A stretch of 10,347 nt of DNA from Desulfobacteraceae bacterium 4572_89 (GTDB lineage Bacteria > Desulfobacterota > Desulfobacteria > Desulfobacterales > Desulfobacteraceae), in contig NBML01000065.1 in assembly GCA_002085465.1 (NCBI GenBank), forward strand, positions 1 through 10,347. Direction: 5' to 3'. Below are positions 1 through 6,073 of this stretch, in pieces. The position numbers and the translations under genes are program-made. The notes below the pieces were generated by a model. It did no database searches. It was not told the origin of the DNA and saw only the letters and a list, made by a program, of their open reading frames with translations. Every line of letters begins with the position of its first letter. Position 1 is the first letter of the stretch.

Positions 1-549
1 ATCTTCCCTGGCAAGGACCTGGCCCAGGATAGTCAATGAAGCATATAATTTTTTACGATTGGGGAAAAGATCACCGTATTCCAGGGTGATCACGGGAATA
101 TCAGTCTTTTTTTCCAGTTTGACCGGGTCATATCCCATGGTGGGAAATGTTTTAATAATTACCTGGGGCAGGGGATGCAGCCCAAGGATTTTTTCAGGGT
201 TGTCATTGCCCCTGAACCCTCCAAAAACAGGAAGGGTTTTAAATCTGGGATTGACAAGGGCATAGGGCCGTGCATCAAATTGGGTTTTCCGTTTTTCAAT
301 ATCATCCACTCCCACCACAAGATCCTGGGCTTTGAGGTAGGTGACAAGTCTCAATGCACCGGGGCCGGAACAGATAATTTGTTTGATTGTTGCGGGAATG
401 GTCACGGTTCTGCCAATGCTGTCCCTGATGGATCTTGTCTCTTGGGCAGAAAGTGTCTGATTTGGAAGAAGCAGGACCATGGAGACCAGTAATATCGTCA
501 TGCCTTTCAGAGGTGAGAATATAAATTTTATTATTTTGTCAGTAGACAT
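1..549 (-). CDS. Periplasmic metal/cofactor ABC transporter substrate-binding protein, 5' part (runs off left edge)
   Basis: Reading the minus strand from ATG at 549-547 gives 183 uninterrupted codons to base 1, so the C-terminal part lies outside the window. Residues 1-35 look like a Sec signal peptide: Lys-rich start, hydrophobic stretch at about 17-29, likely cleavage near TLSA/QE. The mature start (DSIGRTVTIPATIKQIICSG, residues 43-62) is the usual opening of the Peripla_BP_2 / TroA-like family that binds ferric siderophores, haem, cobalamin or metal complexes for BtuCD/FecCD-type importers. VVGVDDIEKR, ARPYAL and FGGFRGNDNPEKIL are conserved-looking blocks. The substrate cannot be told from this half. 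A downstream Met17 is a possible but less likely start, because it removes the basic n-region. A GGAG lies 17 bases upstream of the start, rather far. Permease and ATPase partners are probably left of the window. The gene is divergent from livJ. Confidence 0.85.
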   Translation of the reverse strand, partial: MSTDKIIKFIFSPLKGMTILLVSMVLLLPNQTLSAQETRSIRDSIGRTVTIPATIKQIICSGPGALRLVTYLKAQDLVVGVDDIEKRKTQFDARPYALVNPRFKTLPVFGGFRGNDNPEKILGLHPLPQVIIKTFPTMGYDPVKLEKKTDIPVITLEYGDLFPNRKKLYASLTILGQVLARED

Positions 550-552
550 TTT

Positions 553-627
553 TTATCCAAAGGTTACTCCAAAAAGAAACAGCACCATAAAGAGCTGATT
601 TCCCAATGGAAATTCAAATGCCTCCAT
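553..627 (-). CDS. Possible 24-codon leader/small membrane peptide ORF upstream of the binding protein
   Basis: On the minus strand an ATG at 627-625 opens a 24-codon frame ending in TAA at 555-553, one codon before the ATG of the binding-protein gene and in the same frame. The peptide begins MEAFEFPLGN and then turns strongly hydrophobic (LFMVLFLFGVTFG), so it could be a single membrane-inserting peptide or a leader peptide. It lies between a good promoter (671-699) and the binding protein. It has no clear Shine-Dalgarno sequence, and the same bases form the hairpin at 580-634, so the frame may be accidental. I do not recognise the peptide. Confidence 0.3.
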   Translation of the reverse strand: MEAFEFPLGNQLFMVLFLFGVTFG

Positions 628-634
628 GGCGCTG
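571..634 (-). promoter_or_regulatory. Hairpin leader with U-rich tail (attenuator or RNA-element candidate)
   Basis: In the minus-strand transcript CAGCGCCAT (634-626) can pair with ATGGTGCTG (588-580) over nine positions, one of them G-U. Inside it ATTTCC (613-608) pairs with GGAAAT (603-598) around a four-base loop. The outer stem is followed at once by TTTCTTTTT (579-571), like an intrinsic terminator, but the binding-protein gene starts only 22 bases further on. That arrangement suggests transcriptional attenuation or a small regulatory RNA element. It matches no riboswitch class I know. On the plus strand the same stem is followed by TTTTATATAT, so it could also stop transcription in that direction. 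Confidence 0.4.
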
Positions 635-644
635 TTTTATATAT

Positions 645-661
645 CTGTCTTCTGACAGAAG
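645..661. promoter_or_regulatory. Overlapping palindromes at the transcription start (operator candidate)
   Basis: The 17 bases CTGTCTTCTGACAGAAG hold two overlapping inverted repeats: CTGTC/GACAG with a four-base gap and CTTCT/AGAAG with a three-base gap. They sit at about +4 to +20 of the predicted minus-strand transcript. This is a reasonable place for a repressor site or a 5' protective hairpin. No regulator family is assigned. Confidence 0.3.
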
Positions 662-670
662 TTGATCGAA

Positions 671-699
671 TTTCTACATAATTATGCCTGTTTTGTCAA
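671..699 (-). promoter_or_regulatory. Sigma70-like promoter for the binding-protein gene
   Basis: On the minus strand TTGACA (699-694, perfect -35) is separated by 17 bases from TAGAAA (676-671, four of six matches to the -10 consensus). This predicts a start near 664 and a leader of about 115 bases. The spacer contains the perfect ten-base palindrome CATAATTATG (677-686), a possible operator site. Confidence 0.55.
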
Positions 700-775
700 T
701 ACTTTGGTTTTTTGATCAGAATGGCTCATTTTTTTAATTTTGCTACTGGATGCATTCTGGTTTTTTAAAAACCCC

Positions 776-804
776 TTGACACGGGATATGTGCTTGTATA
801 GACC
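776..804 (+). promoter_or_regulatory. Possible promoter of the liv operon
   Basis: A perfect TTGACA (776-781) is followed after 17 bases by TAGACC (799-804, weak), or after 15 bases by TATAGA (797-802, better sequence but short spacing). Transcription would start near 810 and leave a leader of about 80 bases before livJ. The AT palindrome GGTTTTTTAAAAACC (759-773) lies directly upstream of the -35 and could act as an UP element or operator. Confidence 0.4.
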
Positions 805-891
805 ATTATAGGGATTATTGAGTCAAGAACGATTTTCCATAAGAAAAAGAGAGGGCAGGGGCAACAAAAAATATTTATAAGGAGAAAGGTC

Positions 892-2037
892 ATGAAAAAT
901 AAATTATTACTAATTTTGATGATGGGTGTTTGCATGTATTTCAGCAGTTCCTGGGCAGGTGAAACCATTAAAATAGGATTTAACGCACCCCTGACCGGGT
1001 TTGCGGCATCTGACGGGAAATCATCCAGCTTCGGTGCCAAACTGGCAGTTAAACAGATCAATGAAAATGGGGGTATCAATGGGAAAAAGCTTGAACTTGT
1101 AATCTATGATGACCAGGCCAATGCTTCCCAATCCATTCCCATTGCCAATAAATTAATTGGTCAGGATAAAGTTGCAGTGGGGATTTCAGGAAGTTATTCA
1201 GGTCCCACACGATCTGCTGCAGGAATTTTTCAGGAAGCTGGAATTCCGTATATCTCCGCCTATGCCATTCATCCGGATATCACAAAAGCCGGGAACTATG
1301 TTTTCAGGACCTCTTTTCTGGGTGAAGTTCAGGGACGTGCCGGTGCAAAGCTCATCGGGGAAATTCTGGGTAAAAAGAAAGTGGTAATGATTACCTTGAA
1401 AAATGATTTTGGGAAATCCCTGGCTGCCGGTTTTAAGGAAAAAGCCAAAACCTTTGGAATTACAATTGTAAATGAGTATCAATACTCCATTAAAGACCGC
1501 CAGTTCGGCGCCATTGTTGCCAAAGTTAAATCCGACAATCCAGATGCCATCTATGCCTCTGGATATTATTTTACTGCAGGACCCCTTGTCAGCCAGCTGA
1601 GAGCATCCGGTATCACCGTCCCGGTTATCGGCCAGGAAGGGTATGATGGCCAGAAGTTTATTGAGATTGCTGGTAAAGCAGCAGAAGGAGTTATCATTAC
1701 TACCTCTCTTGACCGGGACTCCACGGCTCAGGAAACAAAAGATTTTATTAAAAATTTTGAAGAACTTGCAGGCTACAAGGCGGATATGGTTGCAGCATCT
1801 GCCCATACCGCAGTTCAAGTTGCTGCCCTTGCCATGGAAAAGGCAAAAAGTATAGATCCGGAAAAAATCAGAGCAGCTCTTGCCGGGATATCCTTGAAGG
1901 CTTCAACTGGAACCATTGAGTTCAACAGCCTGGGAGAGGTAAGGAAAAGTGTTCAGAACCAGGTGGTCAAAAATGGTCAATGGCACCATCATTCCGTCAT
2001 TGATGATCCAGAACTTCTGGCTCCCCCTGAAAAATAA
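892..2037 (+). CDS. livJ: Branched-chain amino acid-type ABC transporter, periplasmic substrate-binding protein
   Basis: This 381-residue protein, the usual length for the family, captures the solute in the periplasm for the LivHMGF importer. Residues 1-22 are a classic signal peptide (MKNKLLLILMM then SSSWA, cleaved before Gly23). There is no lipobox, so it should be soluble. Peripla_BP_6 hallmarks follow: IKIGFNAPLTGFAA (26-39), NENGGINGKKLELVIYDD (57-74), then the two-lobe pattern with VGISGSYSGPT at 96-106. The start is fixed by AAGGAG (879-884) seven bases before the ATG. It heads the liv operon, with livH 18 bases downstream. Substrate identity is inferred. Relatives in anaerobes also carry amides, urea or aromatic acids, so a hydrophobic amino acid is likely but not proven. 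Confidence 0.9.
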   Translation: MKNKLLLILMMGVCMYFSSSWAGETIKIGFNAPLTGFAASDGKSSSFGAKLAVKQINENGGINGKKLELVIYDDQANASQSIPIANKLIGQDKVAVGISGSYSGPTRSAAGIFQEAGIPYISAYAIHPDITKAGNYVFRTSFLGEVQGRAGAKLIGEILGKKKVVMITLKNDFGKSLAAGFKEKAKTFGITIVNEYQYSIKDRQFGAIVAKVKSDNPDAIYASGYYFTAGPLVSQLRASGITVPVIGQEGYDGQKFIEIAGKAAEGVIITTSLDRDSTAQETKDFIKNFEELAGYKADMVAASAHTAVQVAALAMEKAKSIDPEKIRAALAGISLKASTGTIEFNSLGEVRKSVQNQVVKNGQWHHHSVIDDPELLAPPEK

Positions 2038-2055
2038 AATCAAGGATAAGGGATT

Positions 2056-2916
2056 GTGCTTTATATTGAACTTTTTATCCAGGGGTTGATACAGGGGTCA
2101 ACCTACGCCATTATTGCAGTGGGGTTGACCCTTGTATACGGTCTTTTACGGGTACTCCATGTGGCCCATGCAGGGCTTTTTACCCTGGGGGCATATCTGG
2201 GAGTTATATTGACCAATCAGACCGGCAGTCTGACTGCCGGTATATTTCTGGCTGCCATTGGTTCCGGGGTTATGGGAATGGCCATATATCGACTGGTGTA
2301 TGAGCCCATATTAAACCGGCCTCCCCATGTGGCATTGATTGCCTCCATTGGACTTTATATCGGGATGGAAGAACTTTTCAGGCTTGTTTTCGGACCCTTT
2401 GGGCTTAGTTTCGTATCAGCACCCCTGCAGAGTGTTGTGGTGTTTTTTGATATCCATTTAAGGGCCTGCCAGATTATTACCATGATTACCAATATCATCC
2501 TGCTGGGCATCCTTGCCTGGATTTCCCAGAGAACGCGTATCGGGATTGGATGGAGGGCAACAGTTGATGATCCTGAAATTTCAGCCTGTTTTGGTATTGA
2601 TCCGGTCAGGGTAAGGTACCTGGTTTTTTTTATGGGCAGCGCACTGGCGGCAGTGGCCGGGGTTCTGGTTGCCCTTTTAAGCAACCTTGTGGAGCCTACC
2701 ATGGGTGCGGTTCCCTCTTATAAATCCCTGGCCATTATTGTGCTTGGTGGCCTGGGAAATGTTACAGGCACCTTGATTGCCTCTTTGGCGCTGGGTATTA
2801 TAGAAGCCTTTGGCACAATCTATGTCGGGAATTTACTGGACCGGGATGCCATTGCATTTGCTTTTTTGATTGTTGTTCTGATGATAAAACCAACCGGTCT
2901 TTTTGCATCGAGGTAA
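2056..2916 (+). CDS. livH: Branched-chain amino acid-type ABC transporter permease LivH
   Basis: This hydrophobic protein of 286 residues is one half of the membrane channel of the LivHMGF importer. The N-terminal block GLTLVYGLLRVLHVAHAG (about 23-40) is the family signature, normally LTLVYGVLRVINFAHG. The block VLGGLGNVTGT (about 230-240) corresponds to the cytoplasmic coupling loop that contacts the ATPases. Several long apolar segments give the expected multi-span topology. The start is GTG, preceded by AAGGATAAGGG, a usable ribosome-binding site. The gene lies 18 bases after livJ and 3 bases before livM, so co-transcription is almost certain. Length and motif order match ordinary LivH proteins. 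Confidence 0.9.
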   Translation: MLYIELFIQGLIQGSTYAIIAVGLTLVYGLLRVLHVAHAGLFTLGAYLGVILTNQTGSLTAGIFLAAIGSGVMGMAIYRLVYEPILNRPPHVALIASIGLYIGMEELFRLVFGPFGLSFVSAPLQSVVVFFDIHLRACQIITMITNIILLGILAWISQRTRIGIGWRATVDDPEISACFGIDPVRVRYLVFFMGSALAAVAGVLVALLSNLVEPTMGAVPSYKSLAIIVLGGLGNVTGTLIASLALGIIEAFGTIYVGNLLDRDAIAFAFLIVVLMIKPTGLFASR

Positions 2917-2919
2917 GCT

Positions 2920-3768
2920 ATGGGGTTATATGAAATAAGTCTTGCCACTGTTGTCGGCATTAACATCATCCTTGCGGTCAGCTTGAATCTTATTACAGGT
3001 TACTGCGGTCAGATCAGCCTTGGGCATGCCGCCTTTTTTGGTATAGGCGCATATACAGCAGCATTGCTGGCCAAGATTGGCTGGCCAATTTATCTCACCC
3101 TTGGAGCCGGGTTTTTACTGGCAGGTATTGTGGGTGCTGTCATAGGCTTGACAAGCCTTCGGGTCAGGGAGGATTTTCTGGCCATTGTTACCATGGGTGT
3201 GGCATTTCTTTTTGTGGGAATTGTCCGGCAGCAGGAATTCTTAGGCGGGGAAATGGGTATTTCAGGCATCCCTTCCCCGGGGATGGAAAAGCCGGCCTAT
3301 CTTTGTCTGGTTTTGATTTTTGTATTGCTGGCCATTCTTTTTTCCTGGTATGTGAAACGGTCCTGGATGGGATATGCCTTTGATGCGGTGGCCGATGATG
3401 AGCAGACAGCCAAAACCCTGGGCCTGGACGTAAAATCCTATAAAATCACAGCCTTTGCAATGGGAACTGCCATGGCAGGGCTGGCTGGAGGGCTGTATGC
3501 CTATTATACCCGTTTTATTATTCCTGATGTCTTTGGTTTTATCCAATCAATAACTATTTTGTCCATGGTTGCCGTGGGAGGTATTGGTTCTATTTTTGGT
3601 GTTGTACTGGCAACTATATTTCTTTCTCTGATGCCGGAAATATTTCGGTTTATCAATGACTATAAGTTGCTGTTGTATGGTATTTTATTATTTTCAGTTA
3701 TGCGTTTTGCCCCGGACGGACTGGCAGGTTTTTATAAAATGTTGTACAAAAAAAGGAATCTGAGATGA
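2920..3768 (+). CDS. livM: Branched-chain amino acid-type ABC transporter permease LivM
   Basis: This is the second membrane channel subunit, 282 residues. The LivM signature SLNLITGYCGQISLGHAAFF followed by GIGAYTA (21-47) is nearly canonical. KTLGLDVKSYKITAFAMG (165-182) and VAVGGIGSIFG (217-227) mark the cytoplasmic loop that docks on the ATPases. The protein is shorter than the E. coli LivM, which has an extra N-terminal region, but normal for most bacteria. The ribosome-binding site GAGGTAAG overlaps the end of livH. The stop codon overlaps the livG start as ATGA (3765-3768), implying translational coupling. Confidence 0.9.
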   Translation: MGLYEISLATVVGINIILAVSLNLITGYCGQISLGHAAFFGIGAYTAALLAKIGWPIYLTLGAGFLLAGIVGAVIGLTSLRVREDFLAIVTMGVAFLFVGIVRQQEFLGGEMGISGIPSPGMEKPAYLCLVLIFVLLAILFSWYVKRSWMGYAFDAVADDEQTAKTLGLDVKSYKITAFAMGTAMAGLAGGLYAYYTRFIIPDVFGFIQSITILSMVAVGGIGSIFGVVLATIFLSLMPEIFRFINDYKLLLYGILLFSVMRFAPDGLAGFYKMLYKKRNLR

Positions 3769-4508
3769 CAACAATCCTTCTGGCAGAGTATGTTACTGTT
3801 AAATTCGGTGGTTTAACAGCACTTGATAATGTCCATTTTTTCGTTGAAGATGGAGAGTTTTTAAGCCTTATCGGTCCCAATGGAGCTGGTAAAACAACTC
3901 TTTTAAACGCAATCACAGGGGTTGTTGCACCTGTGAGAGCCTCCTTGAAACTGGGGGGGGATGATATATCAAATCTGCCAACCCATAAAAGAATCCGCAT
4001 GGGACTGGCCCTTACCCATCAAATAGTAAGGCCCTTTACATCCATGACCGTTCTTGAGAATGTGGCATTTGCCGCGGGATTTAAGAAGGTAAAAAGGATT
4101 CTATCATCTCTGGTTACCTTTAACCGGATGCAGGAAAAAAATAAAGCCACAAAATTTCTTGAAGTTGTGGGTATTGAAAAATATAAAGACCAGAAAGTCT
4201 CCAAACTGCCCCTTGGGGTTCTCAAACGCCTGGAGGTGGCAAGGGCTCTTGCTGTTGAACCAAAAATATTACTTTTGGATGAACCCCTGGCAGGCCTTAA
4301 CAGCCAGGAAGCAGGAAAATTGGCAGATACAATTAAAGGCATTTCAAAGCTGGGGATGACCATTGTTATGATTGAACATAATTTAAGTGAAGTCCTTAGA
4401 ATAAGTGATCGACTCCATGTTTTGGACAATGGCAGGGACCTGGCTGAAGGAGAGCCAAAATCAGTAATGAAAATGCCCCAAGTTCGTGCAGCTTATCTGG
4501 GAGGGTGA
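3765..4508 (+). CDS. livG: Branched-chain amino acid-type ABC transporter ATP-binding protein LivG
   Basis: This 247-residue cytoplasmic ATPase energises the importer together with LivF. Walker A is GPNGAGKTT (37-45), the Q-loop glutamine is in THQIVRPF (Gln86), Walker B is ILLLDEPLAGLN (168-179) with Glu173 as catalytic base, and the switch histidine is His205 in MIEHNL. The helical-domain block FTSMTVLENV is typical of LivG. Two oddities stand out. The signature loop reads LPLGVLKRLEVARAL (148-162) instead of the common LSYGQQRRLEIARAL, losing both the Ser and the Gln. A run of eight G (3953-3960) encodes Leu-Gly-Gly around residue 64. The frame is intact through the G run. The start overlaps the livM stop, with AAGGA just upstream. 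Confidence 0.9.
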   Translation: MTTILLAEYVTVKFGGLTALDNVHFFVEDGEFLSLIGPNGAGKTTLLNAITGVVAPVRASLKLGGDDISNLPTHKRIRMGLALTHQIVRPFTSMTVLENVAFAAGFKKVKRILSSLVTFNRMQEKNKATKFLEVVGIEKYKDQKVSKLPLGVLKRLEVARALAVEPKILLLDEPLAGLNSQEAGKLADTIKGISKLGMTIVMIEHNLSEVLRISDRLHVLDNGRDLAEGEPKSVMKMPQVRAAYLGG

Positions 4509-4512
4509 AAAA

Positions 4513-5226
4513 ATGTTGAAATTAAAAACCCTTTGTTGCGGATATGGTAATATGCAGGTGGTAAACCAATTGGATCTGTCAGTTGAGAAAGGCTCTGTAA
4601 CCAGTATTCTCGGGGCAAATGGTGCGGGCAAGTCTTCTTTGATCATGTCCCTGGCCGGGCATGTTGAAATAACCCGGGGTGATATTGAATATGATGGACA
4701 AGTTATTACCTCTTGTACACCCATGGAACGGGTAAAAATGGGGATTTCACTGGTGCCTGAGGGAAGAAGACTTTTTAAAACGCTATCTGTTCTGGAAAAT
4801 TTAATTATAGGCGGGTATACCACAAGTAAACTGCAAAGTGAAAAAAATATTGAAAATATTATTTCAATTTTTCCTATATTAGGTGAACGCCTTACCCAGA
4901 AATCAGGATCTTTATCCGGTGGAGAACAACAGATGCTGGCAATTGCTAGGGCATTGATGGCAGAACCCAGACTTTTATTGATAGATGAGTTGTCTTTAGG
5001 GTTGATGCCCAAGGCGATTGATATCTGCTATGGGGTTATAGATGAATTACATAAAAAGGGATTGACCATCCTGCTTGTGGAACAGAGTACCCAGCGGGCC
5101 CTGCAGGTTTCAGATTCCATTCTGGTCCTTGAATCCGGGAACACGGTATGGAAAGGGGCTTCTGGCCAGGCACAGCAGTCTTCTGAAATTATAGAGTCAA
5201 TCCTTGGACTGCATCGTAATGATTAG
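4513..5226 (+). CDS. livF: Branched-chain amino acid-type ABC transporter ATP-binding protein LivF
   Basis: This second ATPase of the importer has 237 residues from the chosen start. Walker A is GANGAGKSS (34-42), the family block VPEGRRLFKTLSVLENL is at 81-97, the signature LSGGEQQ is intact (134-140), and Walker B is LLLIDELSLGL (154-164). LLVEQS (187-192) has Gln at the switch-histidine position, as is normal in LivF. The ATG at 4513 is preferred because GGAGGG (4500-4505) lies seven bases upstream, just after the livG stop at 4508. A GTG at 4486 in the same frame would add nine residues inside livG with no comparable ribosome-binding site. A full signature here and a degenerate one in LivG suggests the two ATP sites may not be equivalent. 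Confidence 0.9.
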   Translation: MLKLKTLCCGYGNMQVVNQLDLSVEKGSVTSILGANGAGKSSLIMSLAGHVEITRGDIEYDGQVITSCTPMERVKMGISLVPEGRRLFKTLSVLENLIIGGYTTSKLQSEKNIENIISIFPILGERLTQKSGSLSGGEQQMLAIARALMAEPRLLLIDELSLGLMPKAIDICYGVIDELHKKGLTILLVEQSTQRALQVSDSILVLESGNTVWKGASGQAQQSSEIIESILGLHRND

Positions 5227-5258
5227 CTGATTTTCATCTGAAATAAGGGAGAATAGGT

Positions 5259-5816
5259 ATGAGTAAACACAAGTCCTTGATTCTTGCAGTGGATGACAAA
5301 CCCCAGAACCTTCAATTTCTGGGAAAGCTTCTTTCAGACAACGGGTATGAAGTAGGCATGGCCCAGAGTGGTTACCAGGCATTGAATTTTGTCAAAAAAA
5401 ATGATCCTGACCTGATTCTTCTGGATATCATGATGCCGGAAATGGATGGCTATGATGTGTGCAGAAGTTTAAAATCAGATTTCAGTAGCCGGCATATTCC
5501 TGTTATTTTTATAACTGCTAAAGACGATTCAGATGATGTTGTCAAAGGCTTTGATGCGGGCGGGGTTGACTATGTAACCAAACCCTTTAATTCTGCCGAG
5601 CTTCTTGCAAGAATCAGAACCCATGTTGAAATGAAAATTCTCAGGGGCCTTCTGCCCATGTGTTCCCAGTGCAAAAAAATTCGGGATGACAAAGGGTTCT
5701 GGGAACAGGTAGACTCATATCTTGAAAACCATTCCCAGCTGACTTTTACCCACGGGATCTGTCCGGATTGTCTGGACAGCCTTTACGGGGATACAGACTG
5801 GTATAAAAAAAGATAG
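5259..5816 (+). CDS. Response-regulator receiver protein with C-terminal Cys4 motif
   Basis: This 185-residue two-part protein starts with a CheY-like receiver (about 6-122). Acidic pocket Asp12/Asp13, phospho-acceptor Asp56 in LLDIMMPEMDG, Thr86 and Lys108 in the KPF motif are all present, so phosphorylation should work. Residues about 131-176 are not a DNA-binding domain. They contain CSQC (135-138), KIRDDKGFWEQVDSYL, and HGICPDC (165-171), giving four cysteines arranged like a small zinc- or iron-binding knuckle. I have seen this tail at the ends of deltaproteobacterial kinases and receivers; its role is unknown to me. The gene lies 32 bases after livF with a strong AGGGAG site, so it is probably read with the transporter. 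No histidine kinase is in the window. Confidence 0.85.
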   Translation: MSKHKSLILAVDDKPQNLQFLGKLLSDNGYEVGMAQSGYQALNFVKKNDPDLILLDIMMPEMDGYDVCRSLKSDFSSRHIPVIFITAKDDSDDVVKGFDAGGVDYVTKPFNSAELLARIRTHVEMKILRGLLPMCSQCKKIRDDKGFWEQVDSYLENHSQLTFTHGICPDCLDSLYGDTDWYKKR

Positions 5817-5902
5817 CATCATCCAAAGTTTTCAGTTCAGGGCTGCCAATAAAACAAATTGAGCAGAGATGGACAAACAATTTCATTCAAGTCATAAATT
5901 TT

Positions 5903-5941
5903 GCGGTCATTAGCATGGTATTTCATGCCAAATCGCTTTTT
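5903..5941 (+). terminator. Weak intrinsic terminator candidate for the liv operon
   Basis: GCG, ATT and GCATG (5903-5917) can pair with CATGC, AAT and CGC (5924-5936) around the loop GTATTT, with bulges of three, one and two bases. Five T follow directly (5937-5941). The stem is interrupted and not GC-rich, so termination would be inefficient. It is the only such element after the receiver gene. Confidence 0.3.
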
Positions 5942-6009
5942 CAGGCAGTGCGTTTTCAAGAATTTCAGGCTGGTTTCCAGGCAATTCAGTTTATTTTCTA
6001 AAAGTATAA

Positions 6010-6037
6010 TTGATTTTTGTTAAGATTGCCTTATGTT
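6010..6037 (+). promoter_or_regulatory. Possible promoter for the cooC-to-ubiX operon
   Basis: TTGATT (6010-6015) and TATGTT (6032-6037) each match the sigma70 consensus at four of six positions, with a 16-base spacer. Transcription would begin about 30 bases before the cooC ATG. This is the best candidate in the gap, but AT-rich sequence makes chance matches easy. Confidence 0.3.
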
Positions 6038-6073
6038 AGTACTCATAAATTTAACCTGAATTCTGGAGTGAAT

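Larger units (their letters stand above)
5817..6073. other. Non-coding gap between the liv operon and the cooC operon
   Basis: These 257 bases hold no credible reading frame on either strand. A weak hairpin with a T-run (5903-5941) and a possible promoter (6010-6037) fall inside it. CAGGC occurs three times (around 5942, 5967 and 5980), including a small CTGG/CCAG hairpin. No tRNA, known riboswitch or mobile-element end was recognised. Confidence 0.5.

Noticed and set aside
175..492. 105-codon open frame on the plus strand near the left edge
   Set aside because: Opposite strand to the binding-protein gene, which reads through with a signal peptide and family motifs. The plus frame shows no family resemblance.
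550..664. Cobalamin riboswitch in front of the binding-protein gene
   Set aside because: The leader is only about 115 bases, with no B12-box-like sequence, far shorter than known cobalamin riboswitches.
1198..1818. 206-codon open frame on the minus strand within livJ
   Set aside because: It lies wholly antisense to a clear livJ and has no recognisable motif or ribosome-binding site. It is a shadow frame.
4486..4512. Upstream GTG start for livF
   Set aside because: It adds nine residues inside livG without a ribosome-binding site. ATG 4513 has GGAGGG at ideal spacing.
4461..5012. 183-codon open frame on the minus strand within livF
   Set aside because: Shadow of livF with no motifs.
5394..5401. 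Run of eight A in the receiver gene as a programmed frameshift site
   Set aside because: The reading frame continues normally through both domains and no alternative frame offers a sensible product. A-runs are common at Lys-Lys-Asn codons in this composition.
6017..6073. TTG start extending CooC by 19 residues
   Set aside because: The extension is not family-like and overlaps the likely promoter and leader. ATG 6074 has GGAG five bases upstream.
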